A DNA stretch of 64,000 nucleotides. It comes from Pseudomonas panipatensis. Its GTDB lineage: Bacteria; Pseudomonadota; Gammaproteobacteria; Pseudomonadales; Pseudomonadaceae. How positions within the stretch are numbered: the first letter of the stretch is position 1; each line of letters starts with the position of its first letter. Of this stretch, positions 9,395-17,992 are shown piece after piece. The notes beneath the pieces were generated by a model. It saw nothing but the letters and a program-made list of their open reading frames with translations, ran no database searches and was not told where the DNA came from. The DNA lies in NCBI RefSeq assembly GCF_900099785.1, contig NZ_FNDS01000006.1, positions 355,945 to 419,944 of the forward strand. The letters run 5' to 3'. A program made the translations under genes and the position numbers.

Positions 9395-10492
9395 TCAGTT
9401 GGGCGTCCCGGAAAGACCGTCGATGGCTTGCCGGGCGGCGTCCAGGGCTTGTTCGAGGATGCGCGCCTTCCAGGCGTCGGTATCGACATAGAAGGCATCG
9501 CGCAGGCGTCGCTTGATGGCGCGGCGGGTGTCGTCGTCGGCGCCGGGGTGGCGGTACAGCCACTGGTCGGCGCGCAACGCCATCAGCACTTCCTCGCCGG
9601 GCACGGTGCCGTACTCCAGGGCGATTCCGGTGTATTCGGCCTGCGGGCACTCGTCATAGGCGAGGTGCCACATCATGCCGGCGAGCAGCGGTGACACCGC
9701 GCCGCCGTCGTACAGCGAGGTGACCTCTGGCCCCCACCAGGCGCGGGCGCGCTCCAGGCCGGCGCGGTCGTCGGCGCGCGCGTGGCAGATGCGCTCGCCG
9801 TGTCCGCAGGGGCCCAGCGCGGTGTGCAGGTCGATCCAGCCCAGGCGCGTGCAGCGCCGCGCCTCTTCACGCAGCACGGTGCGCAGGGTGCGGTTGCTCC
9901 AGGTGGCGCTGTGGCCGCCGAAGAAGAGCCCGTCCGGGTGGCTGTACTGGCCGCTGGAAACGGCCTGCTGCATGGCCGCCGGGCCGTGCTCGGCGAGGTA
10001 GGCGTAGAGCCGCGCGTCGGCCTCCGGTGCGGGCCAGGTAGCCGGCACCAGGTCGTCGGCGAGGGCCTGGTAGCCGGGGTTGAGCGGCAGCGTCGAGGGA
10101 TAGCTGAAGTCCTGGAAATTGCGGTTCAGGTCGACGTTCTCGTGGGTCCAGCGGCGCCACCAGGAGAAGCCCCAGGGATTCAGGGCATGCAGGTAGAGCA
10201 CCGCCACGCCGGCCTCGCGGGCGCGGCGCTGGAAGTCGGCATCGGCGAGCAGGGCGTTCTGCACGCCCGAGCCGCAGAAGCCCTCGACGCCGTGGCAGGC
10301 GCTGCTGACGATCAGCAGCGCCTTGGCGTCGGCGCTGCCCTGGCGCGCCACGTCGAGGGCCAGCGGTTCGCCGTCGCGCCCGGCCAGCGGGTGAGCGTGG
10401 TTGTGCACGGCCAGGCCGGCGCGGCGGGCGGCGTCGAGGAACAGGGTGCGCGCCTGCTGGTAGCTCTGCGCGAAATAGTCAGCGGGGTTCAT
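9395..10492 (-). CDS. DUF2817 / M14-like zinc peptidase-family protein
   Basis: Cytoplasmic protein of 365 aa with no signal peptide. It carries the zinc-carboxypeptidase-like signature SACHGVEG (His67, Glu70 as metal ligands), then VDLNRNF, which matches the M14 substrate-binding DLNRNF motif. A later GWIDLHTALG supplies the third metal-binding histidine, and IALEYGT near the C terminus could hold the catalytic glutamate. Related DUF2817 proteins are poorly characterised; an amidohydrolase or peptidase acting on a small amide or peptide is likely. ATG 10492 is chosen over a longer frame because GGAG lies upstream and the homologous core begins there. Confidence 0.78.
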   Translation of the reverse strand: MNPADYFAQSYQQARTLFLDAARRAGLAVHNHAHPLAGRDGEPLALDVARQGSADAKALLIVSSACHGVEGFCGSGVQNALLADADFQRRAREAGVAVLYLHALNPWGFSWWRRWTHENVDLNRNFQDFSYPSTLPLNPGYQALADDLVPATWPAPEADARLYAYLAEHGPAAMQQAVSSGQYSHPDGLFFGGHSATWSNRTLRTVLREEARRCTRLGWIDLHTALGPCGHGERICHARADDRAGLERARAWWGPEVTSLYDGGAVSPLLAGMMWHLAYDECPQAEYTGIALEYGTVPGEEVLMALRADQWLYRHPGADDDTRRAIKRRLRDAFYVDTDAWKARILEQALDAARQAIDGLSGTPN

Positions 10493-10617
10493 GCTCGTTC
10501 GCTCCGTGCCGCGACGATCGTCATCCAGGCCGAGTACCGGGGGTGGGAGGGCAACGGATGGCCCGGACTCGGCAGTTTGTTCGCATGCATGCGCTGTTTC
10601 CTTTTTCGAACAGTGGT

Positions 10618-11382
10618 TCATTCGGCGTACCCAGGGTTGCGTCGATCCAGGCGGCGCAGCAGGCCGGGCCAATTGAGCGCGCCGAGGCCGTTGCCGAGGG
10701 TGGATTGGTCGATCTGTCGGCGCATGCCGTCGACGATGGCTTGCGGCACCCGCACCAGCTTGCCGCCGCCGGCCTGGGCGCGGACCTGCACCATGCAGGC
10801 GCTTTCGAACACGTACATGGCGACGAAGGCGTCGGCGACGCAACGGCCCACCGTGAGCAGGCCGTGGTTGCGCAGCATCAGGTAGGTGTTGCTATCGAGG
10901 TCGCGGACCAGCCGCGGTTTTTCCGCCTCGTTCAGCGCCACGCCCTCGTAGTCGTGGTAGCCGAGCGAGGCGAGCACCGCCGCGGATTGCTGTGAGATCG
11001 GCAGCAGGCCTTCCTCCTGGGCGGACACCGCGGTGCCGTTGATGGTGTGCGTGTGCATCACGCAGACGGCGTCTTCGCGGTTGGCGTGTACCGCGCTGTG
11101 GATGGTGAAGCCGGCCGGATTGACCGGGTAGGGCGAGTCGCCGACTTTGTTGCCGGCGAGATCGATCTTCACCAGCGACGAGGCGGTGACTTCCTCGAAC
11201 AGCATGCCGTAGGGGTTGATCAGGAAGTGCTGCTCCGGCCCCGGCAGACGCACCGAGATATGCGTGGCGGTGAGGTCGTCCCAGCCGAACAGCGCGGTGA
11301 GCCGGTAGGCGGCGGCGAGGTCGGTGCGCAGTTGCCACTCGCTGGCGCTGACGCGATCTTTCAGACTTGGCGGAATGCTCAT
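10618..11382 (-). CDS. Class II aldolase/adducin-family protein
   Basis: Protein of 254 aa with the class II aldolase/adducin fold, which uses a divalent metal to stabilise an enediolate. The metal ligands are visible as VMHTHTINGTAV (HxH) and RNHGLLTVG (third histidine). Its length and sequence resemble the large group annotated as class II aldolase or L-fuculose-phosphate-aldolase-like; sugar specificity is not readable. It follows the MFS gene after 21 nt on the same strand, suggesting carrier and enzyme act on the same compound. A 125-nt gap separates it from DUF2817 downstream. Confidence 0.85.
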   Translation of the reverse strand: MSIPPSLKDRVSASEWQLRTDLAAAYRLTALFGWDDLTATHISVRLPGPEQHFLINPYGMLFEEVTASSLVKIDLAGNKVGDSPYPVNPAGFTIHSAVHANREDAVCVMHTHTINGTAVSAQEEGLLPISQQSAAVLASLGYHDYEGVALNEAEKPRLVRDLDSNTYLMLRNHGLLTVGRCVADAFVAMYVFESACMVQVRAQAGGGKLVRVPQAIVDGMRRQIDQSTLGNGLGALNWPGLLRRLDRRNPGYAE

Positions 11383-11403
11383 CGGTGACGCTCCTTCTCA
11401 GCT

Positions 11404-12741
11404 TCAGGACAGTGGGCGGATGGCGCTGTCGCGCATGCCCAGGCGGATACCGATGCCGGCCACGAGGAACAGCGCGGCGAGCAGGAACACCGCCGACTGC
11501 AGGCTGCCGGTGTGGGTCTTGATGGCGCCGACCACGGCCGGGCTGACGCCGGAGATGCAGGCCAGCGAGTTGATGTAGGCGATGCCCGCCGGCGCCTCGA
11601 CCCGCGGCAGGTAGCGGGTGACCATGGCCCAGAACACCGGCCCGGCGGACACCAGCGCGGAGCCGCCCAGGGTGATCGCGACCAGGGTCCAGAACAGGCT
11701 GGCCTGCAGGCTGAAGGCCAGGGCCAGGAAGCCCAGCGCGGCGACCCACATGGCCACGCAGTAATACTGCCGCTGCTGGTTGCGGCGGTCGGCGCGGCGG
11801 CCGTAGAGGATCATGGCGACGATGGCGAAGAGGTTCGGGATCACCGCGTAGAGGCCGACCTGTTGCAGGTCTTCGATCCCCAGTTCGCGGATCACCGTGG
11901 GCGTCCAGAACGCCAGGAAGTAGCCGGCGCAGCCGCTGACGAAAGCGACGAAGGCCAGCAGGTAGACGCGCGGGTCGCGCAGCAGGTACTTGAAGCCGTG
12001 GCCGCCGGCCGCGGCGCTGACCTCGCTGTCGCGCAGGTCCTGGCGCAGGCGATCCTGTTCCACGCCCGACAGCCAGCGCGCCTGCCGTGGCCCGTCGGGC
12101 AGGAGGAAGTACACCAGCACGCCGAGCAGCGCGGTGGGCAGGCCTTCGATGAGGAACATCCATTGCCAGCCATCCCAGCCGTGCAGGCCATGCATGTTCT
12201 TCAGAATCCAGCCGGACAGCGGGCTGGTGATGAAGGCCGAGGCGACCTGGGCGGTCATGAACAGGGCGAAGACCCTGGCCCGGCGCTGCGGCGGGAACCA
12301 GAAGGTGAGGTACAGCGCCACGCCGGGGAAGAAGCCGGCCTCGAACACCCCCAGCAGGAAGCGCACCAGATAGAACTGGGTAGGCGTGGTGACCAGCAGT
12401 GTGGCGGCCGAGGCCAGGCCCCAGAGGACCATGATGCGGAGGATGGTCAGGCGCGCGCCGAGGCGCTTGAGCAACAGGTTGCTGGGCACCTCGAAGAGCA
12501 GGTAGCCGATGAAGAACATGGTCGCGCCGAGGCCGTAGACGGCGTCGGAGAAGCCCAGCGCGCTCTTCATCTGCAACTGGGCGAAGCCGATGTTGGCGCG
12601 GTCGACGAAATTCAGCAGGTAGCAGGCGAACAGCAGCGGGATCAGCCGGCGGGTGATCTTGCCGTAGAGGGCATCGAGTTCGCCGGGGGCGGCTTGCCCG
12701 AGTTCGCTCGGTCGGGAGGGGGCGGTGGTCAGGGTGGACAT
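11404..12741 (-). CDS. MFS transporter, anion:cation symporter type
   Basis: Inner-membrane carrier of 445 aa with 12 predicted hydrophobic segments. It belongs to the phthalate/tartrate/4-hydroxyphenylacetate group of the MFS (ACS family). Visible marks are the N-terminal LLFACYLLNFVDRANIGFAQ segment and GVFEAGFFPGVALYL in the fourth to fifth helices. These proteins usually import organic acids with protons. GGAG precedes ATG 12741. With the aldolase-like gene 21 nt downstream it probably forms a small uptake-and-use unit; the substrate is not known. Confidence 0.85.
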   Translation of the reverse strand: MSTLTTAPSRPSELGQAAPGELDALYGKITRRLIPLLFACYLLNFVDRANIGFAQLQMKSALGFSDAVYGLGATMFFIGYLLFEVPSNLLLKRLGARLTILRIMVLWGLASAATLLVTTPTQFYLVRFLLGVFEAGFFPGVALYLTFWFPPQRRARVFALFMTAQVASAFITSPLSGWILKNMHGLHGWDGWQWMFLIEGLPTALLGVLVYFLLPDGPRQARWLSGVEQDRLRQDLRDSEVSAAAGGHGFKYLLRDPRVYLLAFVAFVSGCAGYFLAFWTPTVIRELGIEDLQQVGLYAVIPNLFAIVAMILYGRRADRRNQQRQYYCVAMWVAALGFLALAFSLQASLFWTLVAITLGGSALVSAGPVFWAMVTRYLPRVEAPAGIAYINSLACISGVSPAVVGAIKTHTGSLQSAVFLLAALFLVAGIGIRLGMRDSAIRPLS

Positions 12742-12812
12742 GCAAGGCTCCGGGTACGGACGAGGTTGGCGCGGCGGCGGCGGGGCTGGCCCGCCGCCGC
12801 TCGGCGATCCCT

Positions 12813-14351
12813 TCAGGTGTGTTTGAGTGGCGCCAGCGGCAGGACCTTGGCGGCGGCTGCCTTGCGCTTGGGCGCGGCCTTGGGCCGGGCACGTGCCTTG
12901 CGCGCCTCGGCCGGCGAGGCCGCAGCGCTCTGTCGGGGCGCGGCGCGGGCCAGTTCGAGCAACTGGCGGTGTTCGGCGAGCAGGTGGTCGCCGAGTTCGT
13001 TGAGGTCCGGCAGGGCGCGCCGGCAGGCGACCAGGCCATAGTCCAGGCGGCCGTTGTAGCTGGTCACGGTGATGTTCAGCGCCAGGCCATGGGTGGCGAT
13101 GGACACGGGGTAGTAACTGAGAACCTTGGCGCCGGCGAAATACAGTTGCGTGTCGATGCCGGCGACGTTGGAGATCACCAGGTTGGCCAGCGGCGGCAGC
13201 CAGTTGGCCAGGCGCGAGCGGCCGTAGGTGGAGGCCAGGCCGGAAATCAGCCAGGGCGCGGCGAAGATCGGGAAATCCATGGGGATCGCCGAGCGGAAGT
13301 TGTCCAGGGTCGCCTTGCGCCGGCTGGCCGAGGCGTTGATGTGGCGCAGGCGCCGCAGCGGATCGGCCTCGTTGGTGGCCAGATCGACGATCAGCATGCT
13401 GACCTGGTTGTTCGAGGTGTCGTCGCCGGCGGCGCGCAGGCTGACCGGCGCGGCCGCGCTCAGGGCCCGCGGCGGCAGCTCGCCAGTGGCTTTCAGGCAG
13501 CGGCGCAGGGCGCCGGAAACGGTGGCCATGACCACGTCGTTGAAGGACACCTGGAGCTGCCGGGCGATCTCCTTGACCTCGGCCAGCGCCACCGTGCGGC
13601 CGGCGAAGCTGCGCTGGTTGGTGATCGCAACGTTGAGCGGCGTGCGCGGTGCGAGCCACTGGCCGAGGGAGGGGATACGCCAGTGGCGGTGGCCGCTGGC
13701 ATCCCTGCCGGGCAGCAGGCTCTTGCCGGCGCGCAGCATGTCCGGAAGCATCTTCAGCAGCTTGACGTATTGCTGCGCGGCGTTGCTCAGCGCCGCGCCG
13801 ACCAGCTCGGCGACGCCCAACTGGTACTGGTTGCGCCGCAGCTTGGGTTGCGCCGGCGGAATCTGCCGGCCGCTGGCCGCGAGGTCGAAGATCGCCCGGC
13901 CCAGTTCGATGCCGGCCTGGCCATCCATGCCGGCGTGGTGCAGCTTGGTGTAGAGGGCCACTTCGCCGCTCTTCAGGCCGTCGATGATGGTCAGTTCCCA
14001 CAGTGGCCGGCTGCGGTCGAGCAGGCTCGAATGGCTGCGCGCCACCGCCTCCTGCAGTTGCCGGTTGCTGCCGGGGGCGGGCAGGGTGATGTGGCGGATG
14101 TGGTGGTCGAGGTCGATGTTCTCGTCATCCACCCAGACCGGATCGGAAAGATCGAAGGGCATGAACGCCAGCTTGCGCGTGAACACCGCGGCCAGGTGCA
14201 TGCGCTGGGCGATGAACGTCTTGACCTCCTCGTAGAAGTTGCCGGCGTGGCCGGCCGGAAGCTCCAGCACATTGAGCGAGCCGACATGCATGGGCATCTC
14301 GGCTGACTCCAGGTGAAGGAACATGGCATCCATCCCGCTTAAATGATTCAT
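12813..14351 (-). CDS. Wax ester synthase / diacylglycerol acyltransferase (WS/DGAT)
   Basis: Bifunctional acyltransferase that joins acyl-CoA to a fatty alcohol or diacylglycerol, making wax esters or triacylglycerol. The catalytic HHxxxDG motif is intact (LHHAGMDG, His138-His139, Asp143-Gly144). The family motifs NVAITNQRSF, FNDVVMATVSGALR and VISNVAG also appear. The core ends near residue 465. It is followed by an unusual Ala/Lys/Arg-rich basic tail of about 45 residues (for example ARPKAAPKRKAAAAK), absent from typical family members of 450-480 aa. ATG 14351 has GGAG at good spacing. Upstream on the same strand are a lipase-like gene and an acyl-CoA ligase, fitting acyl supply and turnover. 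Confidence 0.9.
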   Translation of the reverse strand: MNHLSGMDAMFLHLESAEMPMHVGSLNVLELPAGHAGNFYEEVKTFIAQRMHLAAVFTRKLAFMPFDLSDPVWVDDENIDLDHHIRHITLPAPGSNRQLQEAVARSHSSLLDRSRPLWELTIIDGLKSGEVALYTKLHHAGMDGQAGIELGRAIFDLAASGRQIPPAQPKLRRNQYQLGVAELVGAALSNAAQQYVKLLKMLPDMLRAGKSLLPGRDASGHRHWRIPSLGQWLAPRTPLNVAITNQRSFAGRTVALAEVKEIARQLQVSFNDVVMATVSGALRRCLKATGELPPRALSAAAPVSLRAAGDDTSNNQVSMLIVDLATNEADPLRRLRHINASASRRKATLDNFRSAIPMDFPIFAAPWLISGLASTYGRSRLANWLPPLANLVISNVAGIDTQLYFAGAKVLSYYPVSIATHGLALNITVTSYNGRLDYGLVACRRALPDLNELGDHLLAEHRQLLELARAAPRQSAAASPAEARKARARPKAAPKRKAAAAKVLPLAPLKHT

Positions 14352-14422
14352 CGCATCTCCAACCTTTTTTTCTTGTCGTGGCAGGGAAACACTGGGCAGG
14401 GGCCGCGCCGTCGGCGGCCTCC

Positions 14423-15226
14423 TCAGCGCCGTGGCGCGCGGAACGGGAAGAACGCACGTTGCGCTCCGCGCGGGCGGAAGTGCCGCCAGCGGCCCTCGGC
14501 TTGCGCCAGGCGGTCGCCGATGGCGTACCAGACCAGCGGGTGTACCCCCAGACCCAGGTGGCTGGCGCAATTGATCTCGATGTTGTCGGTGCGGCGGCCC
14601 TGGCGTTCGACACTGCCGCCCCAGCCGACCACGCCGTCGCTGCGGCTGTAGATCGAGGTGGTCGGTACCGGTGGGGCGACCTCGCCGCGCACCTCGTCGC
14701 CGTGCTCGACCTTGCGCACCAGGCGATACAGGTGCCAGGCGTTGGTGCTGGTTTCCGGCGCGCCGTACAGCGGGCTGCCGAGGGTGATCACCTGGCGCAC
14801 CAGTGTCGGCCGCAGGCGCGCCAGTTCGCGGGCGAAGATGCCGCCCAGGCTCCAGCCGATCAGGCTGACCTTGCCGCCGCTGCTGGCGTGCAGCGCCTCC
14901 AGGCGCTCGATCAGTTGGCTGACCACGCCACCGCCCGGCCCCCGGTTGATGCCCTGGCCCCAGCCCTGGACGCGGTAGCCGCGGTTGCGCAGGAAGCGTC
15001 GCAGCGGCGCGGTGGAGTGGTCGCCGGCCATCAGCCCGGGCAGGACCATCACGCCATGGCCGTCGCCCTTGGGCACGCGCCAGAGCAGCCAGGGCAGGGC
15101 CGCCGGCAGCGTCGCCCATTCCAGCAGGGCGCGGCTTTCCAGGGCCAGCAGCAGGCGCGAGGGGCGGTACTCCACCGGCCGCCGACGCAGCGGCGCCGCC
15201 AATGAGGCGAACAGGGAGGCTTTCAT
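14423..15226 (-). CDS. Lipase-like alpha/beta hydrolase
   Basis: Protein of 267 aa with a triacylglycerol-lipase-like nucleophile elbow GWSLGG (Ser around residue 128). Flanking features are VMVLPGLMAGD for the oxyanion hole, a DGVVGWGG aspartate region and NCASHLGLG for the histidine. No clear signal peptide, so probably cytoplasmic or peripheral. It sits between the acyl-CoA ligase (35 nt upstream) and WS/DGAT (71 nt downstream), all co-directional. This suggests a role in neutral-lipid turnover or release of fatty acids for activation; that role is inferred from context. Confidence 0.8.
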   Translation of the reverse strand: MKASLFASLAAPLRRRPVEYRPSRLLLALESRALLEWATLPAALPWLLWRVPKGDGHGVMVLPGLMAGDHSTAPLRRFLRNRGYRVQGWGQGINRGPGGGVVSQLIERLEALHASSGGKVSLIGWSLGGIFARELARLRPTLVRQVITLGSPLYGAPETSTNAWHLYRLVRKVEHGDEVRGEVAPPVPTTSIYSRSDGVVGWGGSVERQGRRTDNIEINCASHLGLGVHPLVWYAIGDRLAQAEGRWRHFRPRGAQRAFFPFRAPRR

Positions 15227-15261
15227 GGCATGGGGCTCTCGTGTTGAGTCCGGCGCGTGGC

Positions 15262-16986
15262 TCAGGCGGACGCGCTCGCTGGCGCGGATGGGGTCGCGGC
15301 GATTTCGTCGAGCAGCAGTTTCTTCGACAGCTTGCCCACCGCGGTCTTGGGCAGTTCCGCGCGGAACTCCAGGGCTTGCACCATCTCGTGCTTGCCCACG
15401 CGGTCGGCGAGGAACTCCTTGAGTTGCTCGAGGCCGAACGGCGGCTGGTCGCGGCGCAACTTGATGTAGGCCTTCGGCGACTGGCCGCGGTAAGCGTCGG
15501 GGATGCCGACGACCATGACTTCCTCCACCGCCGGGTGGGCGTAGATGGCTTCCTCGATGACCCGTGGATAGACGTTGAAACCGCCGCACAGGAGCATGTC
15601 CTTGGTGCGGTCGACGATGTACAGGTAACCGTCCGCGTCCAGGCGGCCGACATCGCCGGTGCGGAAGAAGCCGTCGGCGGTGAAGCTGTCGAGGCTGGCC
15701 TCGGGCTGCTTCCAGTAGCCGAGGGTGACGTTCGGGCCGGCGACGGCGATTTCCCCGCTGCAGCCGTCGGCGGCGTCGCGCTCGGGATCGTCGAGGTCGA
15801 GCAGGCGCAGCCGCAAGCCCGGCTGGGGAATGCCGCAGGAGCCGGGTTTGCGAAGCCCGTCGGTGGGGGTGAAGGTGCCGCAGGCGGTGGTTTCGGTCAT
15901 GCCCCAGGCTTCGCTGAGCGGACAGCCGGTCAAGGCCTGGAAGCGCTGCAGCAGTTCCAGCGGCAGCGGCGCGCCGCCGGAGACGCAGACCTTCAGCGAA
16001 CTAAGGTCGAAGCGCTCGACCTCGGGGTGGCTGGCGAGGGCGGTGAACATGGTCGGCACGCCGGGGAAGCAGGTGATGCGGCGCTGCTGGATCTCGCCGA
16101 GCAGCGCGAGCGGATCGAACTTCGCCATCAGGACGATTTCCGCGCCGATGGCGATGGGAAAGAGCATGGCGCAGACCATGGCGTAGACGTGGAACAGCGG
16201 GAGCACCGCGAGCACGCTTTCGCGGCCCTCGTGCAGACGCCGGTGATCGTCGGTGTCGGCGGTGACATTGGTGGCGACGACCTGGGCCACGGCGGCGGCC
16301 AGGTTGGCCTGGCTGAGCATGGCGCCCTTGGACAGGCCGGTGGTGCCGCCGGTGTATTGCAGCACGGCGAGCTGGCGCGCGGCGTCGCCGAGCGGGTGGG
16401 CATGGTAGTGGCCGTCGTTGCTCAGCAGGTGGGTGAAAGGCAGGCAGCGGTGGTTGTAATGCACCCGGCTGAGCTGGCCCTGCTGTTCGAGGCGGGCCTG
16501 CACTGCCTCCGGACGCTCGCAGAACTCGCCCAGCGAACCCACCACCAGGCTGCGCAGGCGGGTACGGCTGAGCAGGTTGACGGCCTTGGGGTAGAGGGTG
16601 GCGAGATCGAGGGTGACGAGGATGTCGGTGTCGCTGTCCTCGATCTTGTGCGCGATCACCTCGTCGGCATCCAGCGGCGAGTAGTTGACCACGCAACCGC
16701 CGGCGCGCAGCACGGCGAAGAAGGCGATCAGGTAGTGCGGAGCGTTGGGCAGCAGCAGGCCGACATGGATGCCCGGTCCTACGCCCAGGCGTTGCAGGCC
16801 GGTAGCGGCGCGGTCGACCAGGTTCGACAGTTCGCGGTAGCTGATCCGGCGCTCCATGAAGTCCACGGCGGTACGTTCGGGCCAGCGCCAGGTGGCATTG
16901 GCCAACAGGTCGAGCGGGCTGCATTGCGGCAATTCGGCATCCCAGCGAACGCCGGGCGGGTAGGCATGGATCCAGGGAGTTTGCAC
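15262..16986 (-). CDS. Long-chain-type fatty acyl-CoA ligase (AMP-forming)
   Basis: Adenylate-forming enzyme of 574 aa that activates a carboxylic acid to its CoA thioester. The AMP-binding P-loop YTGGTTGLSKGAML is present, as are EAWGMTETT (A5 region), the RTGDVGRLDADGYLYIVDR motif and a C-terminal lysine in KTAVGKLSKK. Sequence and length fit medium- to long-chain fatty acid ligases of the FadD type. The start is GTG 16986, supported by a strong AAAGGAG upstream at about nine bases. First gene of the ligase-hydrolase-WS/DGAT run, and divergent from a Crp/Fnr regulator 227 nt away. Confidence 0.88.
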   Translation of the reverse strand: MQTPWIHAYPPGVRWDAELPQCSPLDLLANATWRWPERTAVDFMERRISYRELSNLVDRAATGLQRLGVGPGIHVGLLLPNAPHYLIAFFAVLRAGGCVVNYSPLDADEVIAHKIEDSDTDILVTLDLATLYPKAVNLLSRTRLRSLVVGSLGEFCERPEAVQARLEQQGQLSRVHYNHRCLPFTHLLSNDGHYHAHPLGDAARQLAVLQYTGGTTGLSKGAMLSQANLAAAVAQVVATNVTADTDDHRRLHEGRESVLAVLPLFHVYAMVCAMLFPIAIGAEIVLMAKFDPLALLGEIQQRRITCFPGVPTMFTALASHPEVERFDLSSLKVCVSGGAPLPLELLQRFQALTGCPLSEAWGMTETTACGTFTPTDGLRKPGSCGIPQPGLRLRLLDLDDPERDAADGCSGEIAVAGPNVTLGYWKQPEASLDSFTADGFFRTGDVGRLDADGYLYIVDRTKDMLLCGGFNVYPRVIEEAIYAHPAVEEVMVVGIPDAYRGQSPKAYIKLRRDQPPFGLEQLKEFLADRVGKHEMVQALEFRAELPKTAVGKLSKKLLLDEIAATPSAPASASA

Positions 16987-17213
16987 GGCCTGTGTCTCCT
17001 TTATAGTTGTGGCTGCATGTTGCGGCGCCTCTGGGAGACGGTTCTGTCAGAAATTTGCGCTGGCCGTTTCGTGACTTCTGGCAGTCTTCCCTGAAACAGG
17101 GCATGCCTGCCTTGTTCGCCGCGCCTGGCGGGCCTGACAATGCAGATGAAAGCTGACCGACGGGTCCAGTCCGGCGTTCGGTGCAGAGCAGACGACAGTA
17201 CGGAGACGCAGGC

Positions 17214-17921
17214 ATGACCACTCTTTCGGCCTTATCCGAGATCCAGCGCGATGCGCTGCTGGCCAATCCCTGGTTCGCCAGCCTGCCGCCGGCGATTCAG
17301 GAGGACCTGGTGCGGCGCGGGCGCCTGCGCCCGCTTGAGGTGGACCAGTGCCTGTTCCGCCGCGGCGAGGTCGCCGATGGCCTGTTCATCGTGCTCGAAG
17401 GCTGTATCCGCGTGGGCGGGACCTCCGCCGATGGCTACGAGGCGTTGCTGAACTTCTACGAGCCGGGCAGTTGGATCGGCGAGGTAGCCATGTTTGACGG
17501 CGAGCCGCGCCTGTGTGAGGCGCATGCCCATGTGCGTTCGCTGGCCTTGCAGATAGTGGCTGCGGATTTCGAGGAACTGCTGAGTACCCATCCGGGCTTC
17601 TGCCGGCTCATGCTGCGCCTCACCGGCCAGCGCCTGCGGCAGATGCTCGAAGCCTTCGAGGCGTTCACCACGCAGTCCCTGGAACAGCGCCTGGCCGGCC
17701 GTCTGGTGATGCTCGCCGCGCATTACGGCGCAGTGACTCCGCATGGGGTGCGCATCGAATTGCAGTTGCCGCAGGAAAGTCTGGCGCAACTGGTCGGGGC
17801 GACCCGCCAGCGCATCAATCAGGTGCTCAAGCAATGGGAGGCGCAGGGCCTGGTCAGCCGCGAACGCGCCCGCCTGCTGTTGCTCGACCGCGATGCCCTG
17901 GCGCGCCTGGCGCGGCGCTGA
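17214..17921 (+). CDS. Crp/Fnr-family transcriptional regulator
   Basis: Regulator of 235 aa with an N-terminal cyclic-nucleotide-binding-type beta-roll (RRGEVADGLFIVLEGCIRVG ... PGSWIGEVAMFDGEPR). A long dimerisation helix and a C-terminal winged helix of Crp type follow (LPQESLAQLVGATRQRINQV). It lacks the N-terminal cysteine cluster of Fnr, so it is not an iron-sulfur oxygen sensor of that kind. ATG 17214 has GGAG at 17202-17205. The divergent position next to the acyl-CoA ligase suggests it controls the lipid operon, itself, or both. The ligand is unknown. Confidence 0.87.
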   Translation: MTTLSALSEIQRDALLANPWFASLPPAIQEDLVRRGRLRPLEVDQCLFRRGEVADGLFIVLEGCIRVGGTSADGYEALLNFYEPGSWIGEVAMFDGEPRLCEAHAHVRSLALQIVAADFEELLSTHPGFCRLMLRLTGQRLRQMLEAFEAFTTQSLEQRLAGRLVMLAAHYGAVTPHGVRIELQLPQESLAQLVGATRQRINQVLKQWEAQGLVSRERARLLLLDRDALARLARR

Positions 17922-17937
17922 GGGCGGGGTCGCGACG

Positions 17938-17972
17938 GCGAAAACAAAAAAGGCGACCCGCGAGGGTCGCCT
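17938..17972 (-). terminator. Rho-independent terminator of the DUF1329 gene
   Basis: A perfect 9-bp stem AGGCGACCC / GGGTCGCCT with loop GCGA (17951-17972). On the minus strand a T-rich run corresponding to the A-rich 17939-17950 follows it. It lies just past the stop at 17993, so it ends the DUF1302-DUF1329 transcript. There is no U-tract in the plus direction. Confidence 0.85.
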
Positions 17973-17992
17973 GAAGACGACGGAGGACGGGC

